Positions 1 through 5,493 of a stretch of 16,171 nt of DNA are shown piece after piece. Below the pieces are notes generated by a model. It made no database searches, was not told the DNA's origin, and was given only the letters and a program-made list of their open reading frames with translations. The stretch spans positions 1-16,171 of the forward strand of contig CAJUEC010000046.1 of NCBI GenBank assembly GCA_910585155.1. Reading direction: 5' to 3'. The stretch comes from an uncultured Oscillospiraceae bacterium. Its GTDB lineage: Bacteria > Bacillota > Clostridia > Oscillospirales > Oscillospiraceae. The translations under genes were made by a program, and so were the position numbers. Each line of letters begins with the position of its first letter. Within the stretch, counting starts at the first letter, position 1.

Positions 1-126
1 TGGCGAAAAAATCCCTCGCTGTTGGGCACATCGCCAATTTTCAAACGGCGCCTAGCTTCATAGTCATAATGTTTTGGACGCCCCGGAGGGCTTCGGGCAC
101 GATTTCCGAGGAAAAGATGCCGTCTC

Positions 127-314
127 GTTTCCCACTTAACGGTTTGGAAAACGCTGAGTGAAACGGGATTGCGGGGCAATTTCGCTTCACTCAACGCTCC
201 CAGCCGGAACCATGGGCTTTCACCGCCGTCCCAAGCGGCATAGCCGGGGTTTTAGAGGTGGCGCCAATGGCCGCGAGGAGGTGTGCCGCGGCCATTGGCA
301 CGGCTGCTTATGCT
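127..314 (-). ncRNA. Putative omega/reRNA scaffold downstream of the TnpB-family gene
   Basis: No gene is visible at 1-314. On the minus strand, directly after the tnpB-like stop codon, several stem-loops follow each other. One is a 13-bp stem (263-275 with 287-299, 11-nt loop). A longer hairpin spans 150-198: a 16-bp lower stem, an AA/CC internal loop, a 5-bp upper stem and a CCC loop. Three pairs of the lower stem are G-U in minus-strand RNA but would be A-C mismatches in plus-strand RNA, so the fold makes sense only as a minus-strand transcript. TnpB-family guide RNAs are known to overlap and extend past the 3' end of tnpB, which matches this position and strand. The guide would lie just past the last scaffold hairpin, at coordinates below about 150. 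The exact ends are unknown. Confidence 0.5.
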
Positions 315-1502
315 TCAGGCGGCTTCCCGCTCCTGCATACTGAAATATCGGGCCAGGCCCTGGGCCTTGATGTTTTTGGCGGCGTTGACCTCCCGGTTGT
401 GGACCGTGCCGCAGCGGGGGCAGGTCCAGGTCCGCCGACGGCAGGGGGCCTCGTCGTCCCGCACCAGGCCGCAGACGGAGCAGGTGCGGCTGGTGGGCTG
501 GTAGCGGTCCACCAGGATCAGCGCCTTGCCCTGCCGCGCCAGCTTGTAGCGCAGGCATTCCCGGAACATCCCAAAGCCGGATTCCAGCACATTGCCCCGC
601 CTTGTCCGTTGGGCCAGCGCCGGCAGGGAGTCGCTTCTCATGCACACGGCGTCCCAGCCGTTGGCTATCCGGCTGGATTCCTTGTGGATGAAGTCGCGCC
701 GCTGGTTGGCGATGTGCTCGTGGAGCTGGCGGTACTTCCGCACCGCCTCCTGGTAATTCTTGGAGCCAGGCTCCATCCGGTTGAGCTGGCGCTGAATTTT
801 GGCCAGCTTCTCCTGGGAGCGCTTCAGCCAGTGGGGCGGGTTGGCGGTCTGGCCGTTGTCGGCGGCGTAGAAATGGGGGACGGAGTACTTCAGCCCCACC
901 GCCGTTTCCGCCGCCGGAACAACGGGCTCGGGCTCCCTGACGGCGTATTCGTAGAGAATGTAGGCGTAAAATTTGCCTGACTTCGCCTTCTCCACCGTGA
1001 CCCGCTTCAGCCTCCACCCGTTTCGCGGGCGGCGGGGGAACACCGCTCTGACAATCCCGGCCTTGGTCATGCGGATGCCGTCCCTGGTGGTGTAGATGGT
1101 GGGGCCGGATTCAAACACGTGGTTGCAGGCGGTGAAGGAATCCTTGTCGGTCTTTTTTCGCTTGAAGTTGGGGCAGCCGAAGTGCTCAGGGCTTTTGAAA
1201 AACACGCGGAAGGCCTGGGAGAGCTTGTTGTGCTCCTGGATGAGGGCCTGGTTGTCCACTTCCTTTAAGAAGGGGGCCTCCTTTTTGTACTTGGCGGGGG
1301 TGGGGATGAAATGCTGATCGGTCTCCAGGTAAAACCTCTGCTGGTCGGCCAGCATCCGGTTCCAGATGTAGCGGCAGCAGCCAAAGGTGTTTTCAAACAG
1401 CCGGGCCTGGGCCTCATTGGGGTAGAGGCGGGCCTTGACGGTGCAGTACTGGATGATTTTTTCTGGTTCGCCGCGTCCGCCGCGAGATGATTTTTCCTTC
1501 AT
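315..1502 (-). CDS. tnpB: Nuclease-dead TnpB-family protein (TldR-like, RNA-guided DNA-binding candidate)
   Basis: This is a 395-aa TnpB-family protein, of normal family length and without frameshifts. The N-terminal recognition part carries the RLYPNEAQ and FGCCRYIWN motifs (residues about 24-50). The RuvC core and the zinc finger (CSVC at 341-344, CPRC at 361-364) are present. The active site is not: the RuvC-I motif usually reading VGLDY/VGIDL is VGLKY (Lys205), the RuvC-II Glu is Arg289 (VCMRSDSL), and the RuvC-III RDxNAA is REVNAA (Glu371). Two of the three changes reverse the charge, so DNA cleavage is very unlikely. Nuclease-dead TnpB homologues (TldR) are known RNA-guided transcriptional repressors; that role here is inference. 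I chose the ATG at 1502 because AAAGGTG lies 7 nt upstream. A GTG 78 nt further upstream has no good site. A structured candidate guide RNA follows downstream and a serine recombinase lies upstream. The alternative is an inactive transposon remnant. Confidence 0.88.
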   Translation of the reverse strand: MKEKSSRGGRGEPEKIIQYCTVKARLYPNEAQARLFENTFGCCRYIWNRMLADQQRFYLETDQHFIPTPAKYKKEAPFLKEVDNQALIQEHNKLSQAFRVFFKSPEHFGCPNFKRKKTDKDSFTACNHVFESGPTIYTTRDGIRMTKAGIVRAVFPRRPRNGWRLKRVTVEKAKSGKFYAYILYEYAVREPEPVVPAAETAVGLKYSVPHFYAADNGQTANPPHWLKRSQEKLAKIQRQLNRMEPGSKNYQEAVRKYRQLHEHIANQRRDFIHKESSRIANGWDAVCMRSDSLPALAQRTRRGNVLESGFGMFRECLRYKLARQGKALILVDRYQPTSRTCSVCGLVRDDEAPCRRRTWTCPRCGTVHNREVNAAKNIKAQGLARYFSMQEREAA

Positions 1503-1524
1503 GCGCTGACACCTTTCCCGTGAA

Positions 1525-1550
1525 ATTTCGAAAAAGTGTACCTTTTCGAA
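1525..1550 (+). repeat. 26-bp imperfect palindrome, left copy (candidate recombination site)
   Basis: A TTTCGAAAA half and a TTTTCGAA half surround a core reading GTGTAC. It lies 23 bp upstream of the tnpB-like start. A second copy in opposite orientation at 1642-1667 matches 23 of 26 positions, including the asymmetric centre. Its size, palindromic halves and asymmetric central dinucleotide (GT) resemble the crossover sites of small serine invertases. A dimeric repressor operator is the main alternative. Confidence 0.6.
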
Positions 1551-1565
1551 GTGAAAAAATTGCGC

Positions 1566-1626
1566 AAAAAAATCCCTCACACCTCTTAACTTTCCGGGTT
1601 GGGCTGCCGATTAAGAGGGTGAGGGA
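1566..1626 (-). terminator. Rho-independent terminator between the recombinase and tnpB-like genes
   Basis: In minus-strand RNA, two 8-bp stem segments (1611-1618 with 1582-1589, and 1619-1626 with 1573-1580) are separated by a single-base bulge. They close a 21-nt loop and are followed at once by seven U residues (the A-run at 1566-1572). This would stop transcription from the recombinase before it reaches the tnpB-like gene. The whole terminator lies between the two inverted 26-bp sites, so inverting the segment would put the U-run on the wrong side and should allow read-through. Confidence 0.85.
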
Positions 1627-1641
1627 AGGAATGTATGTAAT

Positions 1642-1667
1642 TTCGGAAAGGTACACTTATTCGGAAT
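1642..1667 (-). repeat. 26-bp imperfect palindrome, right copy (inverted)
   Basis: This is the inverted partner of the site at 1525-1550, with 3 mismatches in 26 positions and the shared core AAGTGTACCTTT. The two centres are about 117 bp apart. This copy ends 15 bp from the serine recombinase stop codon, which is where a recombinase-linked switch site would be expected. Confidence 0.6.
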
Positions 1668-1682
1668 GAAGATGGGACCCGT

Positions 1683-2285
1683 TCAGCTCGACTTTTCGAA
1701 CTGAACCGCTTTGTCATAAAACGTTGTAATGGGCATAGCGCAAGCGTTTGCGGCCTGCTGCAGCGTTATTTTTTTCCGCCGCCAGTCCTGGTGAACCTGA
1801 TGGAAATTATCGGGAACCGGCTTGGGCGGCCTGCCAAATTTCACCCCCCTGGCCTTTGCCGCCGCGATGCCCTCCGCCTGGCGCTGACGGATGCTGGTGC
1901 GCTCGTTCTCGGCCACGAATGAGAGCACCTGGAGGACAATGTCGCTGAGAAAGGTGCCCATCAGGTCCTTGCCGCGCCGGGTGTCCAGCAATGGCATATC
2001 CAGCACCACGATGTCCACCCCCTTTTCTTTGGTCAGGATCCGCCATTGCTCCAGAATCTCCTCATAATTGCGCCCCAGGCGGTCGATGCTCTTGACGCAG
2101 AGCAGATCGTCTTTTTTCAGCTTCCGCAGCAGCCGTTTGTATTGGGGGCGCTGAAAGTCCTTTCCGGACTGCTTGTCCACAAACAGATTTGTCTCCGGCA
2201 CCGCCATCTCCCGAAGGGCGATGAGCTGCCGGTCTTCATTCTGCTCCCGCGTGCTGACGCGGATATAGCCGTATGTGGTTGAAAT
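1683..2285 (-). CDS. Small serine recombinase (invertase/resolvase family), probable ATT start
   Basis: This serine site-specific recombinase of about 200 aa has the Tn3-resolvase/DNA-invertase layout. The N-terminal catalytic domain carries YGYIRVST with catalytic Ser11, the FVDKQSGKD motif and SIDRLGR with Arg69 and Arg72. The long E-helix follows, then a C-terminal helix-turn-helix (ITLQQAANACAMPITTFYDKA). The first ATG in frame (2207) would remove the catalytic serine, so it cannot give an active enzyme. The reading frame continues upstream to an ATT at 2285, placed 8 nt after AAAGGAGGTG and 2 nt after the stop of a short leader ORF. The next in-frame stop upstream leaves no ATG, GTG or TTG. 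ATT is a rare start, so this is either genuine weak, coupled initiation or a start lost by mutation. The arrangement is not that of IS607 TnpA, whose DNA-binding domain is N-terminal. It may act on the inverted 26-bp sites just downstream. Confidence 0.85.
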   Translation of the reverse strand: MSTTYGYIRVSTREQNEDRQLIALREMAVPETNLFVDKQSGKDFQRPQYKRLLRKLKKDDLLCVKSIDRLGRNYEEILEQWRILTKEKGVDIVVLDMPLLDTRRGKDLMGTFLSDIVLQVLSFVAENERTSIRQRQAEGIAAAKARGVKFGRPPKPVPDNFHQVHQDWRRKKITLQQAANACAMPITTFYDKAVQFEKSS

Positions 2286-2287
2286 GG

Positions 2288-2362
2288 CTACCGCACCTCC
2301 TTTCGGCGCCTGTGATGCCCCAGGGCGCCAGCCAGCTTTTCGATCAGTTTACCCATAGTCAT
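2288..2362 (-). CDS. 24-codon leader ORF coupled to the serine recombinase
   Basis: A short ORF encodes MTMGKLIEKLAGALGHHRRR followed by KEVR, a basic, amphipathic-looking peptide. A GGGAGGGAGG ribosome site sits directly upstream of its ATG. Its last codons contain the AAGGAGGTG that serves the recombinase, and its TAG stop lies 2 nt before the recombinase ATT. This strongly suggests translational coupling: ribosomes finishing the leader would reinitiate on the recombinase. I do not recognise a function for the peptide itself. Confidence 0.5.
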   Translation of the reverse strand: MTMGKLIEKLAGALGHHRRRKEVR

Positions 2363-2381
2363 GCCCTCCCTCCCGGACGGT

Positions 2382-2551
2382 CTAAGAACCTGTATTCACA
2401 GCCGAGGATGCCGGATGGCCGAGGGATTTTCCCGTCAGGCAAGGCGAATTTTCGCAGGAATAATTGTGTTTATTTCAAGAAAATTCAACGCCGCATGACG
2501 GGAAAAGGCCCGGTCAGATGGTGAATTGAGGTTGTGGATACAGGTTCTAAG
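2382..2551. mobile_element. MITE-like long palindromic repeat (about 160 bp)
   Basis: The element begins AACCTGTATTCACAGCC (from 2387), and its right end is the inverted copy (15 of 17 positions match), ending about 2545. It is flanked by the direct repeat TCTAAG (2381-2386 and 2546-2551), a likely target duplication. Inside, a second inverted pair built on TTTTCCCGTCA and TGACGGGAAAA, with AATTTTC and GAAAATT, makes most of the element able to fold on itself. It encodes no protein. It sits immediately upstream of the leader ORF and may have replaced or displaced the recombinase promoter. Confidence 0.65.
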
Positions 2552-2672
2552 ATTTTATTGTGCTCCTGACGTCCATTTTATACCCTTTTTTCGATTCGTT
2601 CATCAGGATGTGACTCGGGTTGTCGGAGCTGACCCGGCTGGGGAAGGTGGGCAAAACACTGAATCACGGCAC

Positions 2673-2705
2673 AAAAAAGACCGCCTGGCCAGCCTGGCCA
2701 GGCGG
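2673..2705 (-). terminator. Rho-independent terminator of the XRE/Spo0A-like operon
   Basis: CCGCCTGGCCAG (2681-2692) and CTGGCCAGGCGG (2694-2705) form a nearly loopless 12-bp GC-rich palindrome. On the minus strand TCTTTTTTG follows directly. It lies 37 bp past the stop of the Spo0A-like gene. On the plus strand only TTTT follows, so the main direction is minus. The rest of 2552-2741 holds no gene that I can support. Confidence 0.85.
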
Positions 2706-2741
2706 TTTTGCGTTTATTGGGTACATCGGCTGCGGTTTTGA

Positions 2742-3101
2742 TCAGGACGGCGGGAGCTGCCGGAGGTCTGGCCCCCACTGAGAGGCCAAAATCGCCAGCA
2801 TCTGCGCGTTTCGGGGCTTCTGCGCCAGAGGCCTGTGGGCCAGCCCCTCCAGCAGGGGGCGGTTCTCCCGCCAGATGACACAGCATACCGTCCGTATGTT
2901 CCGCTCCACTGCCTTCCAATTTGTGCCGTACTGCTTCGCGACGTCCGGGTACAGGCGTTTTGTCACCTGAAGCAGCCGGTCCGGCTGTTCTATGCACAGC
3001 GAAACCGCGCAGGCCATGTGAAAAAAGCCCGCGTAATTTGCGGTCACACCAAGCTGGTTCAGCAGGCCGTACAGGTCCGCCATTCCGCCTCCCTTGCCCA
3101 T
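2742..3101 (-). CDS. Stand-alone Spo0A C-terminal-domain DNA-binding protein
   Basis: This protein of about 119 aa corresponds to the effector (DNA-binding) domain of the sporulation regulator Spo0A, without the phosphoreceiver domain. It shows the family pattern LGVTANYAGFFHMACAVSLC, then TKRLYPDVAKQYGTNWKAVE and RNIRTV, which match the TKxLYPDIAKKFNTTxSRVERAIRH recognition region of Spo0A, and then KPRNAQMLAILA near the C-terminus. It presumably binds DNA but cannot be controlled by the Spo0A phosphorelay. Three starts are possible: GTG 3107, ATG 3101 (with GAGGTG upstream) and ATG 3083, which has the best site (AAGGGAGG, 4 nt). It follows the XRE gene with stop and start within a few bases, so the two are one operon. 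Its targets are unknown. Confidence 0.8.
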   Translation of the reverse strand: MGKGGGMADLYGLLNQLGVTANYAGFFHMACAVSLCIEQPDRLLQVTKRLYPDVAKQYGTNWKAVERNIRTVCCVIWRENRPLLEGLAHRPLAQKPRNAQMLAILASQWGPDLRQLPPS

Positions 3102-3103
3102 GG

Positions 3104-3415
3104 TCACACCTCACAGGCTTCGGATGCCGTTTCCTTCAGCGTCCTGTCCTGGGCGTAGGCGGCATCGATCTCAACCCAAAATTCAGCTGTTTCTTTTTCG
3201 CTGAATTCCAATGCCTTGATCAGCCTGAACATCGTGGATGGCAGCGGCAGGTGCTCGTGGCACTCCATCTGCTGGATGCAGTTGCGGGTCACCCCTGCCC
3301 TTTCCGCCAAAGCGGTTTGAGACAGCCCCATCTCCTTTCTTCTGTGGGTTATCTTTTCTTCCAGGAACCGGCTGACATGGGGGAACTCTCTGCGGGAACT
3401 TCTCGGTCTCGACAT
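3104..3415 (-). CDS. XRE-family helix-turn-helix transcriptional regulator
   Basis: This 103-aa protein has one Cro/CI-type helix-turn-helix at about residues 20-75. EMGLSQTALAERAGVTRNCI is the typical helix 2-3 segment, followed by the QQMECHE and FRLIKALEFS pattern. No ligand-binding or protease domain is attached. The ATG at 3415 has a perfect AGGAGGTG upstream. It heads a two-gene operon with the Spo0A-like protein. Its promoter contains two CTGACAA direct repeats one helical turn apart, which may be its own operator. The target genes beyond self-control cannot be told from sequence. Confidence 0.85.
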   Translation of the reverse strand: MSRPRSSRREFPHVSRFLEEKITHRRKEMGLSQTALAERAGVTRNCIQQMECHEHLPLPSTMFRLIKALEFSEKETAEFWVEIDAAYAQDRTLKETASEACEV

Positions 3416-3437
3416 TTTTCAACACCTCCTACTCAGA

Positions 3438-3466
3438 AGGATATCGAAATTGTCAGTATTTGTCAG
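3438..3466 (-). promoter_or_regulatory. Promoter of the XRE/Spo0A-like operon with CTGACAA repeats
   Basis: On the minus strand, CTGACA (3461-3466) is separated by 17 bp from TATCCT (3438-3443), a good sigma-A match about 20 bp before the XRE start. CTGACAAATACTGACAA places two CTGACAA copies 10 bp apart across the -35 and spacer, a plausible operator. The rest of the gene-free stretch 3467-3729 is AT-rich. It holds a small GTGCT/AGCAC hairpin at 3607-3619 and no gene that I can support. Confidence 0.6.
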
Positions 3467-3729
3467 CCAATTCCTTTTGGCATTTTCGAAAGAATTTTAC
3501 GTTTTGTGCCTGTCCGCTCTGCGATTGTGACAGAAAATGGCTGCGAAAATTGTTTCTTTAGGCATTTTGCAGAAAAAAGAAGCAAATTGTAGGAGTGTAA
3601 TTTATATGTGCTGAAAGCACGCTTCGATTTTGAGATCTTTTTTTGACAAGTACATGAAAAGAGTGCGGCCAATGCTGATCACCGCGACAGAATGGGAAAA
3701 GAACCTCGGTCGGCATCTGGCTCTGTTGG

Positions 3730-5448
3730 TTATTCCATAAGCACCGCGGCCTCATAGTCTCCCAGACAGCCGGAGAACGCAGCCCCTGTCACCAGGTTTT
3801 CCCGCCCCCGCAGGTCCGGCAGGGCGACAGACCCCTCCTGGGTGTGGAAGAGAATGGTGATACGCTGATTTCCCAGCTCCCGCTCCATGCGGATCAGCCC
3901 GGCTTCGTCCTCCGCATACGTTTCGACAAGCGTCCCCTCTGTCAAAGCCGGGCACCGGCGGCGAATCTGGATCAGGGTTTGATAATATGCGAAAAGCGCC
4001 CCGTTCCGCCTGCTCTCCGCCCAGAGCATCCCTCTCCGGCAGTCGGGATCGGGACCGCCCTCCATGCCGGCCTCGTCGCCGTAATAGATCATGGGCATGC
4101 CGGGAAGCAGAAGCTGAAGCGCCGCCGCTAGCTTCTGCTTTTTTAGGTTGTTTCCGGCGCTGTGCAGGAATCTCGCCGTGTCGTGGCTGTCGATCAAATT
4201 CCACAGGTATCCGTCCAAGGCGCGGTTCAAATTGCCCCGCATAAAGCCCAGGTGATCCAGAAAGGCGCTGGCGCCCATGGTGCCGGAGGCGGCCAAGTCC
4301 AGCGCGGCGTAGTAAAACGGGTAATTCATCACGCTGTCCCACTCGTCGCCCGCCAGGAAGTCCCCGGCGAGGTGCCAGATTTCCCCTACAAGCAGGGCGT
4401 CCTGCTTCACCGCCTTGATTTCCCGGCGGAACCGCTTCCAGAAGGTGTGGCTGATCTCGTCCCCCACATCCAGCCGCCAGCCGTCGATATCGCACTCCCG
4501 GATCCAGTAGGCGGCCACATCAATAATGTAGTCCGCAGCGGCTCTGTTTTGCAGGTTCAGCTTGGGCATGTCTCCGTAATACCCGAAGGCCTTATAGCCG
4601 GGCGGCTTGCCCCGTTCGGCCTTCAGCGGCAGCTTGTGGGGATAGTACCAGTCCAAATATTCGGAGCTGCCCTGATGCTTCAAAATGTCCTGAAAGGCGA
4701 AGAAGTTTACCGACGTGTGGTTGAACACGCCGTCCAGAATCACATACATCCCCAGCCCGTGGGCCCTGCGGACCAGCTCCTTCAGGTCCTCCTTGGTCCC
4801 GAAAGCGGGGTCGATGGTGTAGTAGTCGTCTGTGTCATATTTGTGGCTGGATCTGGACTGGAACACAGGCGTCAGGTAGAGGATGTCCGCGCCCAGTGTT
4901 TTGAGGTAGTCCAGACGGCGGATGACGCCCCGCAGGGAGCCCTTGAGATCGGCGTGATGGCTGATGGGCGCCTGGTACCACAGCTCCTCCGGCACATCCC
5001 TGTCCGTGGCAAAGCGGGAGGGGAAAATCTGATAGACCACCTTGTTTTTTGCCCAGCCGGGCAGCGCAAAGCGCTCCTCCTCCCGAAGGGTCTGGGGGCA
5101 GTCGTACATCCTGTCGATGTCCGTGACGGGCTGGCCGTAAAAAGCGTGGTTGCTGTAATAGACCACGGCTCCCGCCCGGTCCTCGATCTCAAAAAAATAT
5201 CGAAGGCAGATCACGTCGATCTCCACTTCGGCCTCATAATAATCCCGGTAGCGGTCCGAATGCGCCGGCCTCATGGGATAGGCGCGGCGGGTGTCCGCAA
5301 GCCTCAGCGGCAGGTATTTGTCCTGGGTATGGAGGACCACCCTGGCCGCGTCGCCCTTTTTCACTTCAAGCCTGATGAGGAAACGCCCTTTTTCCAGCGC
5401 AAAACAATAGTTCTTGTCCGCAAAATGCCTGATCGCGGCATATTCCAT
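3730..5448 (-). CDS. GH13 neopullulanase/cyclomaltodextrinase-type alpha-glucanase
   Basis: This 572-aa protein has an N-terminal CBM34-like beta domain (about 1-120) and a GH13 TIM barrel. The four GH13 regions are clear: DGVFNH (239-244), GWRLDVGDE with nucleophile Asp327, LLVGEIW with acid/base Glu356, and DSHDT with Asp423. MPKLN (294-298) is the fifth-region signature of the neopullulanase/cyclomaltodextrinase/maltogenic amylase group. There is no signal peptide, so it should act in the cytoplasm on imported maltodextrins or cyclodextrins. It is the third gene after lacI and the TraX-like gene, 45 bp from the latter, and probably belongs to that operon. The ribosome site is weak (AAAGGGG further up, AGAGG next to the ATG). 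No convincing terminator follows its stop. The choice among the three closely related activities cannot be made from sequence. Confidence 0.9.
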   Translation of the reverse strand: MEYAAIRHFADKNYCFALEKGRFLIRLEVKKGDAARVVLHTQDKYLPLRLADTRRAYPMRPAHSDRYRDYYEAEVEIDVICLRYFFEIEDRAGAVVYYSNHAFYGQPVTDIDRMYDCPQTLREEERFALPGWAKNKVVYQIFPSRFATDRDVPEELWYQAPISHHADLKGSLRGVIRRLDYLKTLGADILYLTPVFQSRSSHKYDTDDYYTIDPAFGTKEDLKELVRRAHGLGMYVILDGVFNHTSVNFFAFQDILKHQGSSEYLDWYYPHKLPLKAERGKPPGYKAFGYYGDMPKLNLQNRAAADYIIDVAAYWIRECDIDGWRLDVGDEISHTFWKRFRREIKAVKQDALLVGEIWHLAGDFLAGDEWDSVMNYPFYYAALDLAASGTMGASAFLDHLGFMRGNLNRALDGYLWNLIDSHDTARFLHSAGNNLKKQKLAAALQLLLPGMPMIYYGDEAGMEGGPDPDCRRGMLWAESRRNGALFAYYQTLIQIRRRCPALTEGTLVETYAEDEAGLIRMERELGNQRITILFHTQEGSVALPDLRGRENLVTGAAFSGCLGDYEAAVLME

Positions 5449-5493
5449 CCTCTGTCGCCCCTTTTCTCCGGCGGTCCGGCTCCAACATGAAAC

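Noticed and set aside
1..150. Guide sequence matching the region upstream of the tnpB-like gene (shared GAGGGATTTTTT)
   Set aside because: The match is mostly a T-tract next to a terminator, lies far from the scaffold hairpins and is too weak to call an autoregulatory guide.
1503..1580. 26-residue N-terminal extension of the TnpB-like protein from a GTG
   Set aside because: It would begin inside the terminator arm and read through the palindromic site. The ATG at 1502 has a proper ribosome site and fits the family start.
315..2285. Canonical IS607-type insertion sequence (serine TnpA plus TnpB)
   Set aside because: IS607 TnpA has its DNA-binding domain at the N-terminus; this recombinase has the catalytic domain first and a C-terminal helix-turn-helix. 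The TnpB is nuclease-dead, and a terminator with inverted sites separates the genes.
4162..5490. Long plus-strand open frame (442 aa) opposite the GH13 gene
   Set aside because: It is an antisense shadow in GC-rich DNA. The minus strand encodes a full GH13 enzyme with all catalytic motifs, and the plus frame has no recognisable family or good ribosome site.
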